The notes: generated by a model from the letters alone, not told the origin. A stretch of DNA of 64,000 nt from Shimazuella kribbensis DSM 45090 (GCF_000428065.1 NZ_ATZF01000013.1:102480-166479); one strand, 5' to 3'. Positions 48,523 to 57,374 are shown, counted from the stretch's first letter. A program made the numbers and translations.

Positions 48523-48986
48523 TTATATCTATTATCTGTTTTGCTATTGCTGTAATCCTTTTAATTCTTCTTGTTGTAGTCAATGTTCGTGCTCAATCTA
48601 GTCGTCGGAAAGAGATTGCATCAGTAAAAGAGCATACAGAAAAACAGGAGTCCATACTGGAAACCATAAAAGAAGAGCAAGATGCTGGTGAATCTACGAT
48701 ACAAAAAGTAGCAGAAGAGGTAGCAGAAGAAGAAAAGATATCAGAAGAACAGAGAATATCAGAAACAAATACTTCTATTGATGAAGAAGTTGATTTAATA
48801 GAAAAAGAAGAGTCGGTTGTGAAAGACGATCAGGATACAAAGCCATTTAAGATTGAAGATAGTAGCTATCGTGAGGCACTAAAGAAATTTCAAGCAAAGA
48901 AACCTGAATTAGCAAAAAAGAAAACACAAATCTCTGATTCTGATTATCGTAATGCATTAAAAGCGATGCAGAAAAGAGAGAAATAA
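48519..48986 (+). CDS. Single-pass membrane protein with an acidic tail
   Basis: 155 residues. Membrane anchor at 2-24 ([20 protein letters not shown]), then a long Glu/Lys-rich, probably disordered or coiled-coil region. A C-terminal duplication follows: [17 protein letters not shown] and [17 protein letters not shown]. The repeat unit D-S-x-Y-R-x-A-L-K-x-x is the only clear motif. Function unknown. It overlaps the WrbA-like gene by four bases and ends in a terminator. Confidence 0.55.
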   Translation: MIISIICFAIAVILLILLVVVNVRAQSSRRKEIASVKEHTEKQESILETIKEEQDAGESTIQKVAEEVAEEEKISEEQRISETNTSIDEEVDLIEKEESVVKDDQDTKPFKIEDSSYREALKKFQAKKPELAKKKTQISDSDYRNALKAMQKREK

Positions 48987-48990
48987 AAAT

Positions 48991-49027
48991 AAAAGACGTC
49001 AAGGTCAGTGCCTCTGGCGTCTTTTTT
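48991..49027. terminator. Bidirectional terminator
   Basis: AAAAGACGTCA pairs with TGGCGTCTTTTTT (one G-U pair). It serves both the 48519 gene and the minus-strand ATPase gene ending at 49026. Confidence 0.75.
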
Positions 49028-49748
49028 ACAGCATTTTTTCTAAAAATTGTCGTGCGCGTTGTGTTCTTGGATTGGAGAAAAACTCGCTTGGTGGCAGGTT
49101 TTCTGTTAATTTGCCTTTATCTAGAAAACAGATCCGGTCAGCTGCTTCTCTGGCGAATCCCATTTCATGGGTCACGATGACCATGGTGATGCCAGTATGC
49201 GCTAGGCTGCGTATAACTTCTAGAACCTCTTTTACCATTTCAGGATCAAGAGCAGAAGTTGGTTCGTCAAATAATAGGATGGCTGGTTTCATCGCCAGTG
49301 ATCTGGCAATTGCTACACGTTGTTGTTGTCCACCAGATAGTCGTGATGGATAAGTATCCGCTTTATCAGCTAGATCTACTCGTTCGAGGAGCTCAAATGC
49401 TTTAGAATTTGCTACTTTTTTCGGGATATTTTTTACTTTCACGGGTGCATAAATCATATTTTGCAGCACAGTCATATGTGGAAAAAGATGAAAGTGTTGA
49501 AATACCATCCCGATATTTTGTCTTATTTGTAAAATATTTACATTTTCTGAGGTTACTTCTTGGTCTTGAATGTAAATGATACCCGAATCAGGTTTTTCTA
49601 ATAAATTTAAACACCAGAGGAGAGTAGATTTACCTGATCCAGATGGACCTATAATGGCGCATACTTCTCCAGATGAAATAGTTAGCGAAACATCTGTTAA
49701 TACTTTTACTTCTCCAAATGACTTGGATACATTTTGTATTTTAATCAC
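49026..49748 (-). CDS. Polar amino-acid ABC transporter ATPase (orphan)
   Basis: 240 residues. Walker [11 protein letters not shown]-loop MVFQHFHLFPH, signature LSGGQQQR, Walker [14 protein letters not shown], switch VTHEMGF; full length and apparently intact. GTG 49748 is preferred, with GAGGAGG upstream. It overlaps the end of a truncated permease gene by eight bases. No binding-protein gene and no whole permease are present, so it is either non-functional or serves another membrane complex. It resembles the glnQ product at 19358. Confidence 0.85.
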   Translation of the reverse strand: MIKIQNVSKSFGEVKVLTDVSLTISSGEVCAIIGPSGSGKSTLLWCLNLLEKPDSGIIYIQDQEVTSENVNILQIRQNIGMVFQHFHLFPHMTVLQNMIYAPVKVKNIPKKVANSKAFELLERVDLADKADTYPSRLSGGQQQRVAIARSLAMKPAILLFDEPTSALDPEMVKEVLEVIRSLAHTGITMVIVTHEMGFAREAADRICFLDKGKLTENLPPSEFFSNPRTQRARQFLEKML

Positions 49749-50108
49749 TACGTCGCAACCTCCTCTCAAGCTTACGAGCTAACCATGTTAAAGACATGAT
49801 CATTCCATAATAAATAAGTCCTGCGAATAATAGCGGTTCAAAATAAACATATTTTTCCGATGCTACAATATTTGCTCGGCGGAGTAGATCTGTAGCACCA
49901 ATAGTAGAAACCAAGGCGGAGTCTTTTAAAAGTGCTATGCTTTCATTCACTAAGGCAGGTAAAATGTTTTTGAAAGCTTGAGGTAAAATGATATCTATCA
50001 TCATTTTATGATACGGAATTCCCAAAGCCATTGCTGCTTCTCTTTGTCCTCGATCTACTGCTTCAATCCCAGCACGAATGGTTTCTGATATATAGGCTGC
50101 ACGAATTT
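49741..50108 (-). pseudogene. Amino-acid ABC permease lacking its N-terminal half
   Basis: From about 50108 the minus strand reads RAAYISETIRAGIEAVDRGQ then REAAMALGIPYHKMMIDIIL (the EAA coupling loop), PQAFKNILPALVNESIALLK and so on to RKLERRLRRSD at 49741. The first 100 or so residues, including the first membrane segments and a start, are missing. The sequence changes abruptly at about 50108 to unrelated DNA. It is cotranscribed with the orphan ATPase gene. Confidence 0.8.
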
Positions 50109-50183
50109 AAAGTAAAGGTGATTTGTCTAGTTTGTTTATATCAAAAGGCGATTCCCACAGATGAACGAACCCTTTTGCAAGAC

Positions 50184-50213
50184 AAACGATCCCTTTGCCC
50201 AAAGGATCGTTTT
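50184..50213 (-). terminator. Hairpin at the end of the ger operon
   Basis: AAACGATCC (50184-50192) pairs with GGATCGTTT (50204-50212), overlapping the last codon. On the minus strand TTTGTCTTGC follows. Confidence 0.6.
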
Positions 50214-51345
50214 ACTCACTAAACGTATCATTTTTAAGGTATCCCGTATTGATAACTTCTGCATGAACGCGAACAATAAGAATATCTTGAGCTAGTGGGG
50301 TTTTCATTATTTGTTTCCACATTTTTGTATCTTTCTGATAGGTGTGGAATCGCAACCGAAATATATCTACATCTCTCTTTTTTCCGTACTCATAAGTGGA
50401 AATCACTTCATCTCTAATTTTTTTTTCAAGCATTCTTTCTATTTTTTCAGCTGGTACAGTTACGTCTGTTTGGACTAATTCAGCTTTTAGATCAATGTCA
50501 ATAATATGATTTGTTTTTCCGGTTTTTTCGAACGTGGTTTGAATGTTTAATTTTGGCTTTCGAGCCGTTAGCGTCAGGAACTCTTTTTTATTTTTAGACA
50601 AATAAATGGGTGTATCTACTGTCTGTTCACTAACCCAACGAAGGCCTTTTAATTGGTCTAAAGAAAAGGAATGGGTAGGTTTTGATTTTTGTAAAGTGTA
50701 AGCACCACTTACATAAAGTTGGGGAATATCTTTTTTTTCATTTCTCCATGTTTTTTTCGTTATCGCTAGGGTAGGAATGATGGCCAAATTATCTGGTTCG
50801 TTGATTTGGCTAGAGAAGCGATGAATTCGAATAGGTGGAATAAAAGAGTCTTGCTTATAGACTTCCTTTGGTTGATTGTAAATAGAATAGTATGGTGTCT
50901 TTGTAAGAAATTGAGAAACAGAAAGCACTTTATCTAACGATTCATTTGTAGCAAACAACCAAGGAGTTAATCTTGTAGAGCGTGAACGGAAAATTTGATC
51001 TGTCACCACTTTTTTCTTATCTTTTAAGATCCCAGGTCCAAATATAAATGTATTGAGATGCCCAAAACTCATGGTATCGGATGACGATCGGAGTTTATAT
51101 AGGGCATTTTCCAATATCGGATCTTTGCTTTTTCCTATCCACAGATTATCCGTTTCTTGTGGGGTCCCGCTTTTGTCTCCTCCAGCTATTGTCGCATAAT
51201 TCATTATTTGACCATTGACTTCATACTGTCCATCTTTATAATCCACTCCCAACGCATAAATAAAGAGCATATCTTGTATACGACGACCATCGCATGCGCA
51301 GCAGAGTAAACATAGACACAAAATGAAACATATGACTTTATTCAT
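50212..51345 (-). CDS. GerC-family spore germination lipoprotein
   Basis: 377 residues. Lipoprotein signal (MNKVICFILCLCLLCCAC; lipobox cysteine about residue 18), GRRIQDMLFIYALGVDYKDG at the start of domain 1, FGHLNTFIFG in the middle, and the C-terminal GerC domain with IRDEVISTYEYGKKRDVDIF. It is the C subunit of a GerA-type nutrient germinant receptor on the outer face of the spore inner membrane. ATG 51345 overlaps the gerA-type stop by four bases. Third gene of the operon. Confidence 0.85.
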   Translation of the reverse strand: MNKVICFILCLCLLCCACDGRRIQDMLFIYALGVDYKDGQYEVNGQIMNYATIAGGDKSGTPQETDNLWIGKSKDPILENALYKLRSSSDTMSFGHLNTFIFGPGILKDKKKVVTDQIFRSRSTRLTPWLFATNESLDKVLSVSQFLTKTPYYSIYNQPKEVYKQDSFIPPIRIHRFSSQINEPDNLAIIPTLAITKKTWRNEKKDIPQLYVSGAYTLQKSKPTHSFSLDQLKGLRWVSEQTVDTPIYLSKNKKEFLTLTARKPKLNIQTTFEKTGKTNHIIDIDLKAELVQTDVTVPAEKIERMLEKKIRDEVISTYEYGKKRDVDIFRLRFHTYQKDTKMWKQIMKTPLAQDILIVRVHAEVINTGYLKNDTFSE

Positions 51346-52862
51346 TCCTTTGTTCCCTCCTCAGAGGTAGTGTTATCTTTTGTTTTTAACATGGACGGAC
51401 GTTGATCAATTTTTTTCCATGAAGGTCGAAATACCGTTCGAATAAAGTCTTTTGGATAAAAAGGAGAGACGGGAGCAAGGTAAGGGACTCCAAAGCTCTT
51501 TAATTGAGATAAGTAAAGAACTACAACAAATAAAGCCAGTACAAATCCAAAAATCCCAAGAAAAGCAGATAAAAACAACAGAAATAATCGAATTAAACTA
51601 ATCATGCCTACAACAGATTGATTGATAAGCGTAGAACTTGCTACAAAAGACATAGCAATAACTACGACGGTACTTGGACTGGTGAGACCTGAACGAATAG
51701 CAGCATCTCCAACTATCAATCCTCCAACTACAGATAGGGTCTGTCCAACTTGAATGGGTAGTCGCAGTCCAGCTTCTCGGAAAATTTCAAACACCAAGAG
51801 CATCAATATGGTTTCGATCGGAATGGGAAATGGAATTCCCTTCCGTGACAACATCAAGGTAGAGAGTAAACTAATTGGTATTTGATTTGGATGGAAATAG
51901 GTAATAGCAGTCCAAAAAGCAGGCAATAGAAGAGAGATTAACAACCCACATAGTCTTAAAATATACTGCATGCTATTCACGATCACCATACTATGTATAT
52001 CTTCGCTACTTTTTAAAAGCGAAGTTAAGCTTGTTGGTGCGACAGGTACAGTAGGATTGCCATCGACAATTAAACAAAACCGTCCATGATTTAAATAGGA
52101 TGATATAAAATCTGGTCTACTTGTATAATCAAATAACGGTAGAAGTCGAATAGAAGAGGATCTATCCATCAACTCTTGTAGTTGCTGGCTAGTAGTAAGA
52201 GTATCAATCTGGATGTTGGATAAGCTCTTAGTTACTTCTTCGAGCATTTCAGGCTGGATCACATCTTCGATGTACATCAATGCTACTTTTGTTTTGGATC
52301 TCGTTCCGATTTGATATATTTTACATTTCAAAGAACCAGACTTGATTCGCTTACGGATAAGTGCAACGTTTGTAGTTAGACTTTCAGTAAACCCATCTCT
52401 TGATCCACGAATAGCAGTTTCAGAAGGTGTTTCTTCTGGTTGTCGCTGGGGTATTTTTGCGATATCAAAACAAAAAGCATGATCCATTCCGTCGATTAAG
52501 CAAATTAAGTAGCCTTCAAATAAGTATTCGATAACTGATATATCATCGTTGCTGATTCTTATCGTTGATAGTGGCAACGAAGAAGGATCAAAATTAGCTG
52601 CTCCCACCCATTTATATATCTCATGAAAAATTTCTTGATTCATGCGTTGTGTGTCTATTAAGCCATCACAATAAATGAAAGTAGAAGATCGATCTTGAGA
52701 TTCGGTTTGTATTCGTTTGGTGACGAATTTTACATCTCCGCAATCTTCCAGTTGTTCTTTTATTGCATTTACATTTTTACTAAGTTGGTTAACAAATGTT
52801 TTTGGTGGATGAGTACTTTTCTTGTCCTTTGAACTGTCAGGTTTTTGTGGTGTTTTCTTCAT
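51342..52862 (-). CDS. GerA-family spore germinant receptor subunit A
   Basis: 506 residues. The N-terminal soluble domain (residues 1-275) contains ENVALIRKRIKSGSLKCKIY-like and VALMYIEDVIQPEMLEEVTK segments typical of GerA/SpoVAF, with HGRFCLIVDGNPTVPVAPTS leading to the membrane part. Four or five membrane helices follow, including RKGIPFPIPIETILMLLVFE and VGGLIVGDAAIRSGLTSPST, hallmarks of the family. ATG 52862 follows AGGAATGGTAAAC and overlaps the gerB-type gene by 26 bases. Confidence 0.85.
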   Translation of the reverse strand: MKKTPQKPDSSKDKKSTHPPKTFVNQLSKNVNAIKEQLEDCGDVKFVTKRIQTESQDRSSTFIYCDGLIDTQRMNQEIFHEIYKWVGAANFDPSSLPLSTIRISNDDISVIEYLFEGYLICLIDGMDHAFCFDIAKIPQRQPEETPSETAIRGSRDGFTESLTTNVALIRKRIKSGSLKCKIYQIGTRSKTKVALMYIEDVIQPEMLEEVTKSLSNIQIDTLTTSQQLQELMDRSSSIRLLPLFDYTSRPDFISSYLNHGRFCLIVDGNPTVPVAPTSLTSLLKSSEDIHSMVIVNSMQYILRLCGLLISLLLPAFWTAITYFHPNQIPISLLSTLMLSRKGIPFPIPIETILMLLVFEIFREAGLRLPIQVGQTLSVVGGLIVGDAAIRSGLTSPSTVVVIAMSFVASSTLINQSVVGMISLIRLFLLFLSAFLGIFGFVLALFVVVLYLSQLKSFGVPYLAPVSPFYPKDFIRTVFRPSWKKIDQRPSMLKTKDNTTSEEGTKE

Positions 52863-53961
52863 GTTTACCATTCCTAGAATTATTTCGATATTTATTCCAA
52901 ACACATATCAGCAGCAAAAACAAAAAAATGAAAGATGTCAAAAGCAAGGATAGCGGTAGAAAATAGTTAGCAGTAATACTCCAAAACGGGCTATCCCCAA
53001 TTGGTATTTTCATCGAACAAAAAATTACCAATACGATGGCACTAAGCACCCATACTCTCGTTTTTTTCTTATTGATCTGCAAAATAGCTAAAATCAAATA
53101 GAGTTCAAGGGATATGCGTATAAAAGATCCTACCCACCATTGATAAATGGACAGAAAATCAACATGTTCGACTAATGGGCCTAAGGTGAGCAGCCTCCAT
53201 TGCTCATATGCAGGATAGCGCAGTTGACTTGAAGTAATAGGGCCAAACTCCGTTATTGAGCCAATGACAGGACCGAGTGTGATCATAATAAGAACACTAC
53301 CTGTAATCCACAGTGTCTTTCGGTTTATTTTGTTTTTCAGGTTTTGTTGAAAAAAAAGAATCGCAATAAATTCCATCCAGCCTGAGAAAGCATATATGAT
53401 TCCCTTCCAGATCGGAGGAAATCCATGTTGCATAATAGGGAAAAGCAAACTGTAATCTTTCATTGGAATATTTCCGCTCATCACAAATACTCCTAAAAGG
53501 ATCACAATGGGTACTAACAAGCCGCTTGCAATCACAAGAGTTTCTAAACCTAAATAAGCACAAAATGCACATACCACAATCGTAAATAGAGCAATAATCC
53601 AAGAAGGTGTACCAGGCAGATAGGCCGTATTTGTCCAGCGGATGGTGTCATAAAAACTGATATAAATCCCAATGAGCAGGTTTAACAGAAATAGAATAGT
53701 GACTAGCCAGTAAACAACTGGATGTGTGTTCTCTTTTAACCATGTATATAAATTTTCTTGTTTCGTTTGTTTCATGATGAAATATATTCCACTTATGATG
53801 AGAGCAAGAAAAATAACACCACCAATGAGAACGGAAACCCATGAGTCACGTTGGGCGACTCCTAGAATAGCTGGAAGGATAATAACATGACAGGTGATTC
53901 CTACATAGGCTAAAAAAAGAAAGAATACTTGTAAATCATTGATTACCTTGGTTTTACTCAT
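52837..53961 (-). CDS. GerB-family spore germinant receptor subunit B
   Basis: 374 residues with ten membrane segments of the APC superfamily-like GerB fold, including VGITCHVIILPAILGVAQRD, FSGWMEFIAILFFQQNLKNK and FGPITSSQLRYPAYEQWRLL. Proposed to bind the germinant. ATG 53961 has only a weak ribosome site (GAGGTT). First gene of an operon in the order B-A-C rather than the more familiar A-B-C. Expression in the forespore under sigma G would be expected, but I cannot see a convincing sigma G promoter. Confidence 0.85.
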   Translation of the reverse strand: MSKTKVINDLQVFFLFLAYVGITCHVIILPAILGVAQRDSWVSVLIGGVIFLALIISGIYFIMKQTKQENLYTWLKENTHPVVYWLVTILFLLNLLIGIYISFYDTIRWTNTAYLPGTPSWIIALFTIVVCAFCAYLGLETLVIASGLLVPIVILLGVFVMSGNIPMKDYSLLFPIMQHGFPPIWKGIIYAFSGWMEFIAILFFQQNLKNKINRKTLWITGSVLIMITLGPVIGSITEFGPITSSQLRYPAYEQWRLLTLGPLVEHVDFLSIYQWWVGSFIRISLELYLILAILQINKKKTRVWVLSAIVLVIFCSMKIPIGDSPFWSITANYFLPLSLLLTSFIFLFLLLICVWNKYRNNSRNGKHEENTTKT

Positions 53962-54118
53962 TTTTTAACCTCGAAAGTAAGACTTTTCTTATGGTTAAGG
54001 TTTGTAAAAAATAAGATGTCTATACACTACTTTCCTGATTATGCATAACAATATGTATTTCGGTGAACTTTACCAATGAGTGTTGAAACTGCGTTTCTGA
54101 TGGAGGTAAGACATAAAA

Positions 54119-55660
54119 GTGAAAATGCCAAACTATCCTGAACCCTATTGGAGAGATCCCAATCCATTTGAGGAGTTTCCTGCATTAAAGGAAGATATGC
54201 AAACAGACGTAGTGGTAGTGGGAGCGGGTATAGCAGGAATAACAACTGCCTACCTACTCTCAAAAGAAGGAAAACAAGTGATTTTACTTGATGCCGGACG
54301 AGTGGCAAATGGAACTACTGGTCATACAACAGCAAAAATAACTGCCCAACACGATGTGATTTATGATGAACTGATCAGTCATTTTGGAACATCACAAGCT
54401 GAATCTTATTATCAGGCCAACATGGTAGCGAAAAAATTTATCGAAGATACAATCAATGAAAGGAATATAGATTGTGATTTCAAACAAGTGGATGCGTTTT
54501 TGTATACGATTGAAGAGAGTGGTATTACAAAGTTAGAAGATGAAGCAGCTGCTTATCAAACTTTGGGCATAAAAGGAGAATTAGTAGATAAATTGCCCCT
54601 TGGTTTAGGAGAGAAGGCTGGTTTGATCATGCGAGATCAAGCGCAATTCCACCCGCTTCGGTATCTAAAAAGTTTGTTGGATCAAGTGGTTGCTAATGGT
54701 GGACAAGTATTTGAAAATACGACAGCGGTAGATATAGAAGAAGGAGATAAACTGACCGTTATCACGAGAAATCAAAAACAGATACGTTGTCAACAAGTGG
54801 TAACATGCTCTCATTTTCCTTTTTATGATAAAGGTTTTTATTTTGCAAGGCTCCATGCTGATCGATCTTATGTACTCGCAATCAAACCAGAAAAATCATA
54901 TCCAGGTGGAATGTACTTGTCTATTGATAAACCAGCCACTCGTTCATTACGTGAAGTGACGATTGAGGGTCAGAAGTATGTGTTAATCGGAGGGCAATCA
55001 CATAAGACAGGCAAAGGTATTTGCACAATGCAACACTATGAGGTTCTAGAAAAATTTGCACAAGATACGATTGGTATAAAAGCATATCCTTATCGTTGGT
55101 CAGCACAAGATTTAATCACACTGGATAAAGTTCCGTATATCGGGAGACTCACAGACAAACATCCAAATATATTTGTTGCCACAGGATTTCGGAAATGGGG
55201 AATGACACAAAGCACGATCGCAGCTCAGCTAATTTCAGACCTCATCATGGAGCGAGACAATCCGTACGAATCTTTGTACACACCATCCCGCTTTCAAGCT
55301 GATCCTAGCTTACGAAATGTAATGGTAGAAAATTTAGATGTTGCAGGTACACTGATCGCTGGAAAGGTTGGTATTACATTTAAAGAACCAAAAGATTTAC
55401 ATCCAGATGAAGGTGCAGTTGTTATGGTCGATGGCCAAAGATGTGGAGCTTACCGCGATGAAGATGGTCAGCTGCATGTAGTGGATTCTACCTGTACTCA
55501 TTTGGGATGTGAAGTAGAATGGAATCATGGAGATCGAACATGGGATTGTCCCTGTCATGGTTCTCGTTTTTCAACAGATGGTGATGTGATGGAAGGCCCA
55601 GCGCAAAGACCATTGCCTAGAATTGAAATGAAACATGCTGATAATGAAATAGATAAGTAG
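54119..55660 (+). CDS. FAD-dependent oxidoreductase fused to a Rieske domain
   Basis: 513 residues. Residues 28-400 form a DAO/glycine-oxidase-like FAD domain: VVVVGAGIAGITTAYLLSKE, ANGTTGHTTAKITAQH and the late NIFVATGFRKWGMTQS. Residues about 420-505 form a Rieske [2Fe-2S] domain with CTHLGCEVEW and CPCHGSRF (two Cys-x-His clusters). Such YhfW-type fusions are common in Bacillales; the substrate is unknown. GTG 54119 with GGAGG 12 bases upstream is the most likely start; ATG 54125 is further away. Monocistronic with a terminator. Confidence 0.85.
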   Translation: MKMPNYPEPYWRDPNPFEEFPALKEDMQTDVVVVGAGIAGITTAYLLSKEGKQVILLDAGRVANGTTGHTTAKITAQHDVIYDELISHFGTSQAESYYQANMVAKKFIEDTINERNIDCDFKQVDAFLYTIEESGITKLEDEAAAYQTLGIKGELVDKLPLGLGEKAGLIMRDQAQFHPLRYLKSLLDQVVANGGQVFENTTAVDIEEGDKLTVITRNQKQIRCQQVVTCSHFPFYDKGFYFARLHADRSYVLAIKPEKSYPGGMYLSIDKPATRSLREVTIEGQKYVLIGGQSHKTGKGICTMQHYEVLEKFAQDTIGIKAYPYRWSAQDLITLDKVPYIGRLTDKHPNIFVATGFRKWGMTQSTIAAQLISDLIMERDNPYESLYTPSRFQADPSLRNVMVENLDVAGTLIAGKVGITFKEPKDLHPDEGAVVMVDGQRCGAYRDEDGQLHVVDSTCTHLGCEVEWNHGDRTWDCPCHGSRFSTDGDVMEGPAQRPLPRIEMKHADNEIDK

Positions 55661-55666
55661 GATAAG

Positions 55667-55693
55667 AAAAAAGAGCCGAAAGGCTCTTTTTTT
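55667..55693 (+). terminator. Terminator of the FAD/Rieske gene
   Basis: AAAAAAGAGCC-GAAA-GGCTCTTTTTTT, a perfect stem. Confidence 0.9.
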
Positions 55694-55720
55694 CTTTTTG
55701 TTATCCAATATATGAACCTT

Positions 55721-55796
55721 TTAACCAGCAGCCCAAACATCTAGTTCAATTTTCAACTCCGGTAAACCTAGATCAAATCTATTGGGGTCAATACGG
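55721..55796 (-). pseudogene. C-terminal scrap of a gene, with an inverted duplication at its edge
   Basis: The minus strand from 55795 reads DPNRFDLGLPELKIELDVWA then AG and TAA at 55721. It looks like the last 22 codons of a RidA-type or similar protein, but the identification is weak. Its upstream end coincides with one arm of the perfect inverted repeat at 55769-55818. Confidence 0.35.
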
Positions 55797-55818
55797 TGAC
55801 CCCAATAGATTTGATCTA
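55769..55818. repeat. 22 bp perfect inverted repeat with a 6-base loop
   Basis: The arm 55769-55790 begins TAGATCAAATC and ends GGGGTCA; its exact complement is 55797-55818, around ATACGG. No T-run. The left arm lies inside the gene scrap, so the right arm is a snap-back duplication of coding DNA. Confidence 0.85.
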
Positions 55819-55892
55819 CTATCTATGATTATGTGCATTCCATTAATTTCGTCTTCTATTGTACAAAAGATAAAAAAGAGTATATGTAACCA

Positions 55893-55920
55893 AAAAAGCT
55901 ACTATAAATGGTAGCTTTTC
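55893..55920. terminator. Small hairpin
   Basis: AAAAGCTACT pairs with GGTAGCTTTT. It could terminate transcripts in either direction. Confidence 0.55.
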
Positions 55921-55949
55921 ATCTATATTTCTTCCTATTATATGCGTTC

Positions 55950-55992
55950 CCGGGATGAAGCACTCACGCTAGTTGCGAGGGCTTCGTCCCGG
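55950..55992 (-). terminator. Hairpin at the 3' end of the third G+C-rich cassette
   Basis: CCGGGATGAAGC (55950-55961) pairs with GCTTCGTCCCGG (55981-55992), one G-U pair. No U-tract. It begins 11 bases beyond the stop of the minus-strand gene. Confidence 0.6.
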
Positions 55993-56002
55993 TAGGACCT
56001 GA

Positions 56003-56215
56003 TCAGACGCCTGCCGGCTTCATCAGTGTCCCGGACTCCGTGTAGGCAGCCTCCTTCGAGTCGAGTTCGGCGCGCTTCTGCTGGATGCGGTTCAGCGCTG
56101 CGGTCCTCAGTTCCTCGGTGATGTTCTTGTTCTTGATGTCCCGCTCCTTCGAGTCCAGCTCGTGGCGCCGAGCATTCAGAACGTCACGGTTCGTGGCGAT
56201 GGCGGCGATGTACAT
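56003..56215 (-). CDS. Small coiled-coil protein, G+C-rich and foreign in composition
   Basis: 70 residues, almost wholly helical and charged: RDVLNARRHELDSKERDIKN, TEELRTAALNRIQQKRAELD, then SKEAAYTESGTLMKPAGV. The repeated LDSKE at about 21 and 55 suggests an internal duplication. ATG 56215 follows AAAGGACCTGAT. Codons are rich in G and C at third positions, as in the genes at 13170 and 16326. No family recognised. It stands alone between a 3' hairpin and a 5' palindrome. Confidence 0.6.
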   Translation of the reverse strand: MYIAAIATNRDVLNARRHELDSKERDIKNKNITEELRTAALNRIQQKRAELDSKEAAYTESGTLMKPAGV

Positions 56216-56229
56216 ATCAGGTCCTTTCA

Positions 56230-56243
56230 CTCACAAAAGTGAG
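56230..56243. promoter_or_regulatory. Small palindrome upstream of the third G+C-rich gene
   Basis: CTCAC-AAAA-GTGAG, 14 bp upstream of the start codon. Confidence 0.4.
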
Positions 56244-56454
56244 AGAAGTAGAAGTGATATTGTAATTATATTCTATGAATTGATTTTATTAAAGACCTAA
56301 ATAGGACGATAGTTAATCAGATTTATTCAATTCATACATATCAAGGAATATCTCTTATTTGGACAAAGACACGAATGACTTATGTACATATGATTTTATT
56401 GACATAACGTCTCCATGTTTGAATAGTTCAAAATCCCTTTCGACTCTGTAGAGA

Positions 56455-56751
56455 ATGGGCAGTGGCATCTACCGAATCACTAACAAATTTAATGGCGGAA
56501 TATACATTGGTCAAAGCATGGATATAGAAAAGCATCTAAAAGCTCCTTTTCAACACTTGGATAATGGCGATTATATGAGGAATAATACCAGAGTAGCTGT
56601 CACTAGGCAGGAACGTAGGTCTTGTAGTTGTGCTGCTGTTGAGGTGCTCCTCGTACTCTTCCTCACTCAAGTTATCCTCAATAATGTAGAAGAATACTGG
56701 TGTTTCTATAGTAAAAGTACCTTTTCCTATGATCATATGAGTGTTTTCTGA
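56455..56751 (+). pseudogene. GIY-YIG nuclease family protein, probably degenerate
   Basis: The N-terminus MGSGIYRITNKFNGGIYIGQ then SMDIEKHLKAPFQHLDNG is a good GIY-YIG start, with both G-I-Y and Y-I-G. The middle (RVAVTRQERRSCSCAAVEVL) fits poorly, and the end (LNNVEEYWCFYSKSTFSYDH) recalls the L-N-x-x-E-x-Y-W-I-x-x-Y-x-S motif with the catalytic Glu. The conserved Arg helix is not clear. No ribosome site is visible before ATG 56455. Most likely a shortened homing-endonuclease-like remnant. Confidence 0.45.
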
Positions 56752-56912
56752 GCAAGTATTCTGTGTGCTCCCATGTTTTTAGTCGCGTTCAACCGATAGT
56801 CACAAAATGAGGAACCATATGGATTGCCTTTTCCGGAATATTATATAGGGTTTGCGAATTAATGCGCTTACAAGTACGATATAATTACGGCCCCTTAAAG
56901 GGAAGGTAGAGC

Positions 56913-57374
56913 ATGACGTTCTGTTCAACTAAACCACGCAAGGTGGCGAAAGTAGTCATTATCGATACCAGTTCCCTCGAGTGGAAAGTGCTTATTCTAC
57001 AAAGAGTAGCAAGAGATATACGTCCAATATCTCCACATGGACATGATTTTCCTGGAGGCCATGTACGATTGGGGGAGATGAAGAACCCCCGTCTAGGCGC
57101 TATTCGGGAGGTCAGAGAAGAAACGGATCTTGTTGTCGCGATGAATGCACTGATGACACTGTCGATTGAGCCGCTGTCAGATGGATCAGGTAACATATAC
57201 TGGTATCTAGCAGAGTTCCCAGGTGGAGAAGTGAGAATTCAACCTCGTGAACATGACTTTTTTTTCTGGAAAGAGATAGGTTCCCTAACCCCGAACGAAC
57301 TTACTCCTAGCGGATGGATGGAAAATCTGATTCGTATGGGAGTTGAAAAGCTTGAGAAACGATTTACTTCCTAA
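56913..57374 (+). CDS. NUDIX hydrolase
   Basis: 153 residues. The Nudix box is present as G-G-H-V-R-L-G-E then REVREETDLVV (residues about 48-71), with the catalytic REVREE. A preceding strand pair (KVVIIDTSSLEWKVLILQRV) completes the fold. It hydrolyses a nucleoside diphosphate linked to another moiety; the substrate is unknown. ATG 56913 follows AAGGGAAGGTAGAGC. Normal length. It stands alone, and a terminator follows at 57448. Confidence 0.8.
   Translation: MTFCSTKPRKVAKVVIIDTSSLEWKVLILQRVARDIRPISPHGHDFPGGHVRLGEMKNPRLGAIREVREETDLVVAMNALMTLSIEPLSDGSGNIYWYLAEFPGGEVRIQPREHDFFFWKEIGSLTPNELTPSGWMENLIRMGVEKLEKRFTS

Noticed and set aside
54039..54308. Minus-strand frame at the start of the FAD/Rieske gene
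   Set aside because: Antisense; Leu-rich reversed codons only.
56536..56736. Minus-strand 66-codon frame opposite the GIY-YIG fragment
   Set aside because: No ribosome site or known motif; the plus strand carries the recognisable GIY-YIG start.
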